Source of the DNA: an uncultured Lachnospiraceae bacterium
GTDB taxonomy: Bacteria; Bacillota; Clostridia; Lachnospirales; Lachnospiraceae
Length of the DNA stretch: 64,000 nt
Reading direction: 5' to 3'
NCBI GenBank assembly: GCA_934437985.1
Contig: CAKSBI010000002.1
Location: 55,159-119,158 of the forward strand
Position numbers and translations under genes: made by a program. The notes below the pieces were generated by a model. It saw nothing but the letters and a program-made list of their open reading frames with translations, did no database searches and was not told where the DNA came from. This document shows positions 1 through 10,100 of this stretch, piece by piece (position 1 is the first letter of the stretch; each line of letters opens with the position of its first letter).

Positions 1-2
1 GT

Positions 3-683
3 GAAGGTACAGATGTGCTGATGCAGGATGACAGTAACGTGTCAGAAGAGAACAGTATGGGAATATTGAAGTTTATAACAACTCCGCGTGTATTATTATT
101 TATACTTATGATAATTATGCCATACCTTGTATGTGGTTCATTCCTGACATATTTCTTCCCATTATATGGCGCAGAAAATGGACTGACAGAGATGCAGATA
201 TCACTTGCGTTTTTGATAAGCGGAGTTATATCAATATATGCAGGACCGGTACTTTCTGATGCTGCAATAGCTGTACTTGGATGTAAGAGATCCATAATCC
301 TTGGCTCTGTTATGTACGTTGCAGCCATAATGTATTTTGTCTATAATCCGGGAATAGAGGCATGTTTTGTTGTTATTACCCTGTTTTCACTGGCTGACAG
401 CTTCGGACTTACATCACAGGATGTATATTTCAGTGGACTTGATGAGGTTTCAGCACTGGGAAGCGGAAAAGCAATGGCAGTAAAATCAGTATTTGAAAAT
501 ATAGCGAATGTATTTGGACCAATTGTATATGGTATTGTATTACTGTATGGTGCAGGATATGGTAATGCCATGATATGTGTTGTATTCTGTATCATGCTTG
601 TAATATACGTTGTGTACACATTGTTTGATATCAGGAAAAATAATACAGAAGTAAGCTTAAGGAAAGGGCAGGCCGATGAGTGA
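3..683 (+). CDS. MFS transporter, C-terminal part (gene starts before the window)
   Basis: The reading frame is open to the left edge of the window (in-frame codons from base 3), so only the last 226 residues are present. The visible part has about six hydrophobic segments of 18-22 residues with short charged loops, typical of the second half of a major facilitator. A segment near residue 75 (GPVLSDAAIAVLGCKR) resembles the conserved loop between helices in MFS proteins. The substrate cannot be told. The stop codon overlaps the start of the next gene by 8 bases, so the acetyltransferase downstream is probably translationally coupled to it. A GTG or ATG near base 15-21 is not a likely real start because the protein would lack its first half. 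Confidence 0.75.
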   Translation, partial: EGTDVLMQDDSNVSEENSMGILKFITTPRVLLFILMIIMPYLVCGSFLTYFFPLYGAENGLTEMQISLAFLISGVISIYAGPVLSDAAIAVLGCKRSIILGSVMYVAAIMYFVYNPGIEACFVVITLFSLADSFGLTSQDVYFSGLDEVSALGSGKAMAVKSVFENIANVFGPIVYGIVLLYGAGYGNAMICVVFCIMLVIYVVYTLFDIRKNNTEVSLRKGQADE

Positions 684-1566
684 AGATAAGCTATTAGACG
701 ATATGTATTTTGGTTATCCGGAGGATGCAGACCTGCCGGGACTTAAAAAGCTGTGGCTTGAGTGCTACCCCGGTGATGATGAATTCTGCAGCTTTTATTT
801 TAACCAATACTATAAGAGAGAAAGATGTGTTGTTCTGAAGCGGGGAGATATAATAGTCTGTGTTGCACATTTTCTGTATGGAAAGATATATTGTGGGAAT
901 TCAGACGCACCTGTTATATATATGTATGCCGGAGGTACAGATAAAAGGTACAGAAAGAATGGATATTTCAGGCTCTTTAACGACCTTTTGCGGGATTATT
1001 GTACAACAAATGAGTATGCGGCATATGTATTTACTGCAAATGACGGACTTGAACAGATGTATGATAACATGAACTATAAGAGAACATCTACACTTAATGT
1101 TACTACGATAATGCCCGGCAGGAAAAATGTAGTAACAAGACGGGGCGACTTAAAAAAATGTTCATATGGGGATTTTTACGCCATGCGCAAAGCGTATGTA
1201 TGCAGGAAGCATGGCGGACTGTTGTGGGATGGACCTGTAATGGAATTGTTATATGAAGCATTTAATGTTGACGGCGGCATATATACGATGGATATTGACG
1301 GCAGAATGTATTATGTGGTAGTAAGTGATCTGCCGGATGAGATATTCGTCAGGGAGACAGACATATATCCGGGGGATATTGACAGGATGGCGGCGGCGTT
1401 ATCTGCCATGTATGGAGATAAAAAAATACGTATATATTCAAGGACCGGAACAGTCTATGGAGATTATCCATACGATGTAATATATTATGGACATGGCAGA
1501 CTTACGGATAACAGATATCCCGAAGAGCTCATGAAGGATATATATATTAATCTTATAGAAGAATGA
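676..1566 (+). CDS. GNAT-family N-acetyltransferase
   Basis: A 296-residue cytoplasmic protein with no signal peptide or membrane segment. The first 150 residues fit the GNAT fold: beta strands followed by the acetyl-CoA binding segment around YMYAGGTDKRYRKNGYFRLF, where the R/Q-x-x-G-x-G/A signature is relaxed to R-K-N-G-Y-F. The C-terminal half looks like a second GNAT-like or sterol-carrier-like domain, as in Eis-type acetyltransferases. It overlaps the MFS gene by 8 bases and is followed 33 bases later by another GNAT-fold protein, so the three probably form one operon. The substrate is unknown; family knowledge would allow aminoglycosides, amino acids or peptides, and nothing here decides between them. 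Confidence 0.7.
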   Translation: MSEDKLLDDMYFGYPEDADLPGLKKLWLECYPGDDEFCSFYFNQYYKRERCVVLKRGDIIVCVAHFLYGKIYCGNSDAPVIYMYAGGTDKRYRKNGYFRLFNDLLRDYCTTNEYAAYVFTANDGLEQMYDNMNYKRTSTLNVTTIMPGRKNVVTRRGDLKKCSYGDFYAMRKAYVCRKHGGLLWDGPVMELLYEAFNVDGGIYTMDIDGRMYYVVVSDLPDEIFVRETDIYPGDIDRMAAALSAMYGDKKIRIYSRTGTVYGDYPYDVIYYGHGRLTDNRYPEELMKDIYINLIEE

Positions 1567-1599
1567 CTCACAGTACCAGGAGAGGAGATATAGGTTCAT

Positions 1600-2556
1600 A
1601 TGAGTTATAGAAAGACAAAAAGTGACCTGAGGATAGAAAATGAGGCATACATAAGAAATCTGGCTGACAGTAAGGTATTAAGCTATATTGATATCACGGA
1701 CAGCAGTCTGTTTAAAGAGTATGCTAAGAACAATTATTTTGCGGATACTACATTTCAGATGCTGTATGGATGGAGTGGGAGCTGTCATTTCTGTATAAGC
1801 AGTGTGGAGGGCGGTATCTGCTGTATGGGGATTGGAGTAGATGATAATCTGTCATGCGGTATAATAGCAAAGGACAGCACGGGAATTAAGAATTGTGTTG
1901 ACAGGATAAGAAGCATCCTGTCAGGACGTAGTGAAATTATTATAGATAATATACCCGAAGAACAGTTATGCGCTATAAGGGAGTGCCTGGATAGTGACGG
2001 AGTGGTGTACTGCATAGAATCTGATGAAGATTTTGCTGACTATCTGTATACGATAGATAATTATATAAGTCTTGACGGAAAGCAGAATAAGACCAAACGT
2101 GGCAATATGAACAGGCTTTTGCGTGAGTACCCTGATATAAGATATGAGGAATATACCGGAGATAAGATTCAGGATGTCCTGGAAGTATTCAGGGGTTGGT
2201 GCTCCTGTTATGATTGCAGCAAATGCGTATTTGGATGTGAATATGATGCATTACAGAGAATGATGGAAGTATACGATGATAAGAATGTATGTTCTGTAGT
2301 ATATATAGGTGAAGAACCGGTAGCATTTTCATTATGTGCAGTGATAAGTGATGATGTTATAGCCTGTCTGATACAGAAGACGAAGTACCCGATAAGGGGG
2401 CTTGCTTATTATGCGAGCTATTGTATTAAAGACAGGTATCAGGGCAGCAGGTATATTGACCTGTGCGAGGATATGGGTATAGAAGGGCTGCGTATGGATA
2501 AGAAATCCCTGCATCCGGATCTGATGGTTAATAAGTACAGGGTAATAGTAAAATAA
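1600..2556 (+). CDS. DUF2156 (phosphatidylglycerol lysyltransferase C-terminal-like) protein
   Basis: A 318-residue protein resembling the stand-alone DUF2156 family, whose fold is two tandem GNAT-like domains, as in the catalytic part of MprF. Supporting segments are the central YISLDGKQNKTKRGNMNRLL stretch (the L-x-G-x-x-x-x-x-K-R-N-x-x-x-x-F/L pattern of the family) and a C-terminal half ending in KKSLHPDLMVNKYRVIVK. No transmembrane helices are present, unlike full MprF, so lipid aminoacylation is only a possibility. The start is preceded by a GA-rich stretch containing GGAGAGGAG. It is cysteine-rich (a cluster of Cys at about residues 200-213), which is unusual but not interpretable. Same strand and close spacing to the MFS and GNAT genes suggest one transcription unit. 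Confidence 0.7.
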   Translation: MSYRKTKSDLRIENEAYIRNLADSKVLSYIDITDSSLFKEYAKNNYFADTTFQMLYGWSGSCHFCISSVEGGICCMGIGVDDNLSCGIIAKDSTGIKNCVDRIRSILSGRSEIIIDNIPEEQLCAIRECLDSDGVVYCIESDEDFADYLYTIDNYISLDGKQNKTKRGNMNRLLREYPDIRYEEYTGDKIQDVLEVFRGWCSCYDCSKCVFGCEYDALQRMMEVYDDKNVCSVVYIGEEPVAFSLCAVISDDVIACLIQKTKYPIRGLAYYASYCIKDRYQGSRYIDLCEDMGIEGLRMDKKSLHPDLMVNKYRVIVK

Positions 2557-2633
2557 ACCGGGTAATACCTCTTTGCAGATTTGCAACGCCGGCTGATATG
2601 TGTTATATTTTTCTTGTGGAGGTGACGCATAGA

Positions 2634-3929
2634 ATGAGTGGTAACAGGGCATCAAGATCATCAGGCCGGATAATTATGTCCTTATGCGAGGAGGCAGGCA
2701 TATCAAGAAGTGAGCTTGCCAGAAGGCTGGGAATAACACCATCACAGATCAGCCGTATCATAAATGAAGATACGAAGACAATAAGCAGTGAGATGTTAGT
2801 TGCACTTTCGGGGGAATTTGGGGTTTCAACCGATTACATATTAGGTATTTCAGACAGGAAAAGCACTGGCAATAACAGCAGTGACAGTAAAAGCACTGAC
2901 AATAGCAGCAGTGGCGGTGGGACAATAACGGTGTCAAGAACACCGATGCTGCTGATGAGTTCGGCATTCCCCCTGGGAGGATGCCTTGAATATGTTGAGG
3001 GTATAGAGGATGTTCCACAGAGGGAAGTGGCGTATGCAGAGTACTATTACTTCAGCGGACAGCACGAAAAGTCAGTTGAGTATGCAGAGATGTACCTGAA
3101 CCATGAGGATATAATGCTGAAGCTTTCGGCAAATCTTATATATACATTTGCCAATCTGTCACTGGACAGGATTAACTCCGCCAGGTTTGGGCTTGAGAGG
3201 CTGCAGGAATATCTGGCAAAGGCAATGTCACAGAGTATAGATAAAAAGACACAGGCATATTGTGTGTTTGTGGCATCAGCAGCCAATACCCTGCTTCATC
3301 TTAACGTAGGTGATATGCATTCGCTGTCAGACCATCTTACGGAATTTTCTGAGGGGATGCAGCTCTGGGGTATATATGTCCTGGCACACAGGGCATATCT
3401 TAACAAGGAATATGAGCGGTCACTTGGAATTGTCCAGGCCAGTCTTATGACCTGTGGAAAAGTATATCCGATAGCAATGATATACCTGAACCTGGTCGCA
3501 GCGATGGATGCAATGAACATGAAGGAGACTGATAAAGCGAAGAAGTACTTTATGGAAGCGTGGCGGATAGCAGAACCGGATGACCTGATAGAAGGAATAG
3601 GTGAACACCATGGGCTTTTGCAGGGACTTATCGAGACCTGTCTGAAAAAGGATTATCCAAAGGATTATGCAAGAATTATTGATATTACATATAAGTTCAG
3701 TGCAGGCTGGAGGCGGATACACAATCCTGATACTAATGAAGATGTGGCAGATAATCTCACAACTACGGAATTTACGGTTGCAATGCTTGCTAACAGGGGA
3801 TGGACCAACATAGAGATAGCAGAGCATCTGGGTATTACACAGAGAACGGTAAAACAGCATCTGACCTGTATATTTAATAAATTAGGCATTAATAGCCGGA
3901 AACAATTAAAAGCATTTATGCTGCGCTGA
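2634..3929 (+). CDS. Regulator with N-terminal XRE and C-terminal LuxR helix-turn-helix domains
   Basis: A 431-residue predicted DNA-binding regulator. Residues about 10-70 are a Cro/C1-type helix-turn-helix (SRSELARRLGITPSQISRI). A low-complexity Ser/Thr/Asn/Gly linker (about 75-95) follows. The middle (about 110-370) is all-helical with repeated Tyr/Ala-rich pairs that look like TPR-type repeats. The last 60 residues are a LuxR/GerE domain (WTNIEIAEHLGITQRTVKQH...NKLGINSRKQL). The ATG at 2634 is chosen over the upstream ATG at 2598 because GGAGGTG at 2618-2624 lies 9 bases before it. DNA-binding domains at both ends of one chain are uncommon. A terminator follows closely, so it is likely monocistronic. 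Its targets are unknown; the giant secreted-protein genes directly downstream are candidates by position only. Confidence 0.8.
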   Translation: MSGNRASRSSGRIIMSLCEEAGISRSELARRLGITPSQISRIINEDTKTISSEMLVALSGEFGVSTDYILGISDRKSTGNNSSDSKSTDNSSSGGGTITVSRTPMLLMSSAFPLGGCLEYVEGIEDVPQREVAYAEYYYFSGQHEKSVEYAEMYLNHEDIMLKLSANLIYTFANLSLDRINSARFGLERLQEYLAKAMSQSIDKKTQAYCVFVASAANTLLHLNVGDMHSLSDHLTEFSEGMQLWGIYVLAHRAYLNKEYERSLGIVQASLMTCGKVYPIAMIYLNLVAAMDAMNMKETDKAKKYFMEAWRIAEPDDLIEGIGEHHGLLQGLIETCLKKDYPKDYARIIDITYKFSAGWRRIHNPDTNEDVADNLTTTEFTVAMLANRGWTNIEIAEHLGITQRTVKQHLTCIFNKLGINSRKQLKAFMLR

Positions 3930-3986
3930 GAAAATGTCCGTGTGTATGGACATAACTTAAGAATAACCGCATAGAACAACAAGAAT

Positions 3987-4022
3987 ATGGACACATCCTT
4001 ACGAGGAGGTGTCCATTTTTGT
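3987..4022 (+). terminator. Rho-independent terminator after the XRE/LuxR regulator
   Basis: ATGGACAC (3987-3994) pairs perfectly with GTGTCCAT (4009-4016). The stem continues inward with TCCT/AGGA after one mismatch, around a 4-base loop, and is followed by TTTTTGTT. This separates the regulator from the giant secreted-protein genes. Confidence 0.85.
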
Positions 4023-4077
4023 TATAAAATGTACGATGTCAGAAGGAATACCATGACATATAATTATATATAAAACC

Positions 4078-4106
4078 TTGAAATGGTATTATTCTGAACA
4101 TATCAG
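4078..4106 (+). promoter_or_regulatory. Possible sigma-A promoter for the giant secreted-protein genes
   Basis: TTGAAA (4078-4083), a 17-base spacer and TATCAG (4101-4106) lie about 55 bases upstream of the ATG at 4161, after the terminator. The -35 box is good and the -10 box weak, so this is a suggestion only. Confidence 0.35.
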
Positions 4107-4160
4107 GCAGACAGGCAGATCACGGATATCTGTCCTGACGGAAGGGGAGGAGATAAGGCT

Positions 4161-7100
4161 ATGCGAAATGGCAGATTTAAGAAGGTAAGATGTGGGAAAA
4201 GGTTCCTGAGCGTTGTACTTGTACTGGCTATAGTCATTACAGGTATTCCGGCTATGGAATATTTTAAGGGAGTTACGCATGCGGATGCGGCCGTTACCTA
4301 TGAACCTAAAAAAATAGGTGTATCTTTAATATGCAGGGATATGATAAGTTCAAATGCTGACAAAGTGTATTCAGCAGTAACAAGGACGAACTCATTAGCA
4401 GAGGATTCCAAAAACGGAAGCGCATTCAATAATGTTAATATGCTCGGGCTTACATACCAGAACCGCCATGGTGATGCGGGAAAGTCATACTGGGCCGAGC
4501 TTAAGAGTAATAAGTATAAAGGGCTTTATGACCTGGCAAAGAAGGGCCAGATTGAGCAGAGCGTTTCCGCTAATGTGAAAAACCATAACCATTCAAGCTT
4601 TACAAAGCACTGGGGTAAGATTAACCAGTATTGTAAGATAATATTCGGTTACCCAAAGGCTGATAATAATGACTGGTTCTATGGAAGACTGTTTGAAACC
4701 AATGACAATCCTGACTATTCCAATATAGGTGGAAATGATTACTGGGATAAAATGAATCCTGACAGGGGATATAAGAACAGGCTTGTTATATATATGACTG
4801 CAAAAAAAGGATGTGATAACTGCAGCGGTGCGTATATAGAGAATGTTTCAGTAGCATTAAAGGATACAAGTGCACCGACTATTTCAGGTATAAAGATCAC
4901 ATCATCAGCTGACAGTGATACTGAGACCAAGTATTTTAAGGCCGGACAGACAATCTATGTGAGGGTAAAGTTCAGTGAGTATGTGCGTCTGGCAGATAAT
5001 AATAATTCCAGTGATCAGTCTGCAGGCATTAAGCTTGGACTTTCACTTGGCAAGGAGAATACAAAGGATGTTACACAGATATATGCAGACCTGATGAGCC
5101 TTAAGAATGATGAAGCTGTGTTTTCATATACGGTCCCTTCAGAGGTTAAAGTTAATAATAAGAATCAGGATATGGACTTCTTTGTATCAGGACTTGCCGA
5201 TATTGATAAACAGGGCAGCCTGATCGTCAAGTCATCGGCAGGCAGCAGTTCAAAATTCAACAGGGTATTCCTGGATAATAATGGTAACACATTGTCATAT
5301 TCAAGTTCTACAATGAACAAGTTAAAAAGTGGCGTTAATGATGACGATAAGTTTGAAAATGAAATAAAGAAGACTACAAGTGCAATTACAGATATTGCCG
5401 GTAATTCGCTTGATATAAGCTGTTTCAGGGATGATGAGGCATTCAAGACAGGTGTTGGTATAACAAGGACATATCTGGATGCGGTATGCCCGGAGGCTGT
5501 TAAAGTAGAGCTTTCATCAGATCAGGCAATCAATAAGTCTAATGACAATGCCAATAATTATCTGAAACCTGGAACAAAGCTGACAGCAAAAATTGAATAT
5601 AATGAAAAGCTGAAGAAAATCAGTTCTGAAGAACTTGCCGGTATTCAGGCAAAGTTTAACCTGTATGGAAGGAATGGGCAGCAGGTTACCGCAAAGGCTG
5701 TCGGTATTTCTTATGGTGATTCAACTAAAATAACATTTGAGCCGGTAACGGTTACCGGTGATATGGGTATTGATCCTTTATCACCGATAAAGAAAAAGAC
5801 TGATTATAAAATCACAATAACAGATATTATCAAAAAAGAAGTCTTAAAGGATTATTCAGATAACAGTGCCGGAGTTGTCGGGGATTTAAGAAGTGATACA
5901 TCAAAAGACTTTTTCCTTGATAATGAAGCTCCGGTTATTAAGATTGATAACATTGCAGCAGATGACAGTAAAACTTATAATATGACAAAGTGCGATGTGG
6001 GTGAGGATCAGGAAGTGTACAGCATCGTAATAGATACCACAGATGATGATACAGTAAGCGGGAGTGATCTTAAGCCTTTTGTTTCCGGTGTTATGGATGG
6101 AAAAGGTTCGTTAAGTGTGGATCTGCAGAGCAGTACTGTTTCACAATTCCAGTACATTTTATCACTTAAGCCTCTTTCCAACAGTGACCTTAGTAATAAG
6201 AGCTATAAGAATGGTGAGTCCGGCAAGAGTCTGGCGTTATATGGAACAGATGACAGGAATACTACATTTACCCTTATAGAAAAGGAAACACATATATATC
6301 TTTATATAAAGTTTATAGACAGTATTGACTATGCTTCGGTCGATTCGGGAATAAAAGTTAATGTAACAGCGTCAGATGTTAATGGTAATTCCGCGTCAGC
6401 TGTTGTAAAGTACGCCTATGAGCCGGCAGATAAGATAAAGCCTGCAGTTACTTATCAAAATATCCGCCTTAAGGAAAATGATGATAATACTGCTTATCAG
6501 GAAGCCGGAGTAAGGATTAAGGATAAGGGCGGAATTGATATTAATACTATAAAGTATGCCTGGGTAGAAGATGGGGAGCAGGTTCCTGATATAAGCTCGT
6601 ATAAGCTTTTGCCGGTGGATAGTGTGAAAACGATCAGCACTACAGAAGATGGAAAGGTTACGGATTGTCTTGCAACAATAAAGACAGACAATATCGGATT
6701 AAACCAGAAATATAATGCAGGGCTTTATGTGTACGTTGAAGATGTATCAGGCAATGAGACCCAGAGCGGCAGATTAGTGAACGCTAACATAGATATGAGC
6801 ATGCCGACGCTGGAGATATCAGTTCCAAAGGACGTTCCTAATAAGAAGTCCTCCGTAGTGATCAATGGACCATTTACATCAAGTACTAATCAGGTTGGAA
6901 TGTTTGTTGCTGTTGAGGATCCGCTTAATGAAGGATATTACTTTGTTAAAAAATCGTCAGGCAATGCGTCATCAATTGCATCCGGACAGAAAGAGTTCCT
7001 TGACGGCGAAAAGTTCAAGTTTTCACACGAATATAATGTTACCATATTCCAATATATGTATTATGCACAGATCACACAGGATGGCAGTGAGTATACAATT

Positions 7101-10100
7101 ACCAATTCTGTTGATCTGAAGGGTTCGACTACAGAGTGTGCAATACGCAGGCAGAGATTCATGGCTATAGCATCAGACAAGTATTATGGAAGGCTTAATG
7201 TTATGGCAGGTACGGGATTCCTGTCATCAGCCTTTACCGACTGGGGTACTGATGTTATAAAGTTTGATTCTTCAAAGGGATATATGGATGAAGATTCATT
7301 TATCATGATTCCTGACACCTATGCATTATCAGATACGCAGGACGTAGAATATAATATGTACACTGAGTATACTTATAAGGCAGTAAATGTGACAATAGAT
7401 GCCAGGGGCAATTATGGACAGCAGGTAGATAAGAGTCTTTGTTATAATTATAACCCTGAGAGTAACAAACCGGAATATCTGTCAAGCCTTAAGGGAGCAG
7501 GCTTCAGCATTAATATATCCAATATAAGAACTAATGACTTTGTGACAGAAGACATTGATTATGATTCGGAGAATACATACATTAAGCTTAAGAATGTGGA
7601 TACCGGATATTATGTTTACGAATGGGAGCTTACCGAAGGTGTAACAGATATAGACATAACTATTCCGGATGACCTGACGCTTGAGAATGGCCATTATGCA
7701 GTTGAAGTATCGATTGGCAGTTATGTGACGGAGGGAGATGCAAAACACAAGACGGCAACAGCTGTCTGTGATGATATATATCTGTATGATTATTCTGATA
7801 AAATGACAGAGGCGTTTGGTATTGACAGTGTATCTGCGCAGGTCAGCTTTACTGCAGGGGATGAATATGAGGACAGTGAAAGACCACCATATTATGGATA
7901 TAAGAGCACAGGCTCTTACAGCTTTAACAGAACAGTTGTTGATGAAAGGTCTAAGGATTATACATCAGATTTGAAAGACGCATATGATGCAGATACCCTG
8001 TATCTTGGAAATTGTGCCACAGATGGGGATAACGACGGCGATGTTATCTCATATGACAGAACCATTAAGCTGTCCGTTAACGGCATGGCAGAAGAAGACC
8101 TGGACAATTACTGGATCAAGATGTGGACAGGAGATGTGGCAAACAGTAAGTCTGCCAGGTGGTTTAAGTTTGAAGCATTTAACGAGACAGATAAAACAAT
8201 GTCCGTGAGTGTGAAGCCTGTTGATGCTGCAGCCCGGGGAATGGAAAGTACGGAGGCTTTTTATACGGATTATGTATCAGGCTTTACAGAGAAGAAGTTT
8301 GAAATCCCTGTATTTGAGGGCAGCAATACCGTATCATACCAGCTTATGAATATTGGCGGTAATAAGTCTGAGGTGCATGAAGTAGAGGTAATGTACTGTA
8401 AGACTGCACCGGTGCTTGATATGGAGGTTGATACCCAGGATAAGGTCACTACTGAGACCGGGGCAAGGGTCACAGGTCTTGGCAGCAGCCTGGTGACAAA
8501 GGATGTGAATCTGTATGAGTCAGACTTTGGCGGAAAAGAGTCAGCTACGGAGCCTGTTACCGGAAGTGCTTTTACTTATACAGAGAATGGAAGACATCTG
8601 TACTATGCGATAGACGGATATGGTAATCTTGCATTTAAGCAGTTTTATATAACTAATATTGACTGTTATGCACCAACTGCTTCATTTAAAACAGTAAGTC
8701 CGGCATCATATGTATCCTTAGACAGTGGTTATGGATATATGGAGAATGCACGTCTTGAGATAGATGTAAAGGATGATAAACCTTTAGTCGGCTCGAATAT
8801 TGAGATATCCGTAGATGACAGGGAGACGTATACCGTAGACCTGAGTGGTATGTGGGATGATGGTGACGGATATGCAGGAACGTACATTGGCAGGAAGCAG
8901 CTTATTGGCACCGGTATGGATAATATCCAGATATCATTTGGACCTGAGGCTGATGGCAGATATTATCTGTATATATATATTGAGATGAATGATGATATAG
9001 ACAGCACAAAATCATATAAGGAAAAGGCTGATCATCTTGTGAAAGTTAATGTGACTGATCCAATGGGCAATCCGCTGGAGAGCATATTGTCTACAGACGG
9101 ACAGGAATTCTACGGACTTAACAATGTGCCGAAGATCAGCGAAGTGTCCTGTGAGCCGGAGGGAGAAGTTATTAATGTTGCGTTTACCGGCAGGGTAAGG
9201 GTAACATCCATCAATGGAAATGAAGTTCCTGAAAAGCTGTATGAACATATGGATATGATGGCCCGTTTCTCTATAGCAAAAGGTGAAGAGATGGGGAAAT
9301 TCTTTGAGGGAGCTGACACCGGGGACACCATATTAAAGGACTACTTCGGAATCAGCAAGGATGGAACATATGAGATTGAATATGTAGATGTATATGATAA
9401 TAAGTATACAGAAAAATTTAAGGTTGAGGATTTCTTTGGTAATTACGCTGCTGATATTGAGTACAGCACACTTTCAAAGACTAACCAGAATGTTATAGCA
9501 ACAATTACCGGAGCGGATAAAAACGCTGTTCTAGGCCTTAGTGATAAGAATGAAGAAAGTGACAGGTATACTGTCACATGGAACAAGGATAAGTCAAAGG
9601 CAACGGTTGTATTTACAGAGAATGCAAGCGTAACCTTTAACCTTAAGGTTGAAGGTGCAGCAGAGGCTGAAAAAACCGTAGAATATAATGTAAGCGTAGG
9701 TAATATTGACAAAAAGGCACCTGATGATGTTCAGGTAACGTGGGTATTTAAAGAGAACGGACACATATATACCGGTGAGCAGTTAGATATTGAACAGCTG
9801 CAGAGCCTTACTACAGGTAACGACATAGAAGTATATATATCATCACCGTCTGAAGAGCTGTACGCTGTGAATGGAAAAGAGCTCAGGCACACATTTAAGT
9901 ATTCAGAAGATATGGACAGAAGCTATACATTTGAATATGCAGATGAATGTGGAAATGAAGGAGATGCCATAACAGTAACGCTTCCGGATGAACTGGTGAT
10001 GAGCGAGTATGAGCAGCCGGTTCCTGAAGAAGAGAGTACAATGGAAGATACTGATGCACCGTCAGTTGCTGCAGAGGTATACGCAATATATGATGGAATT

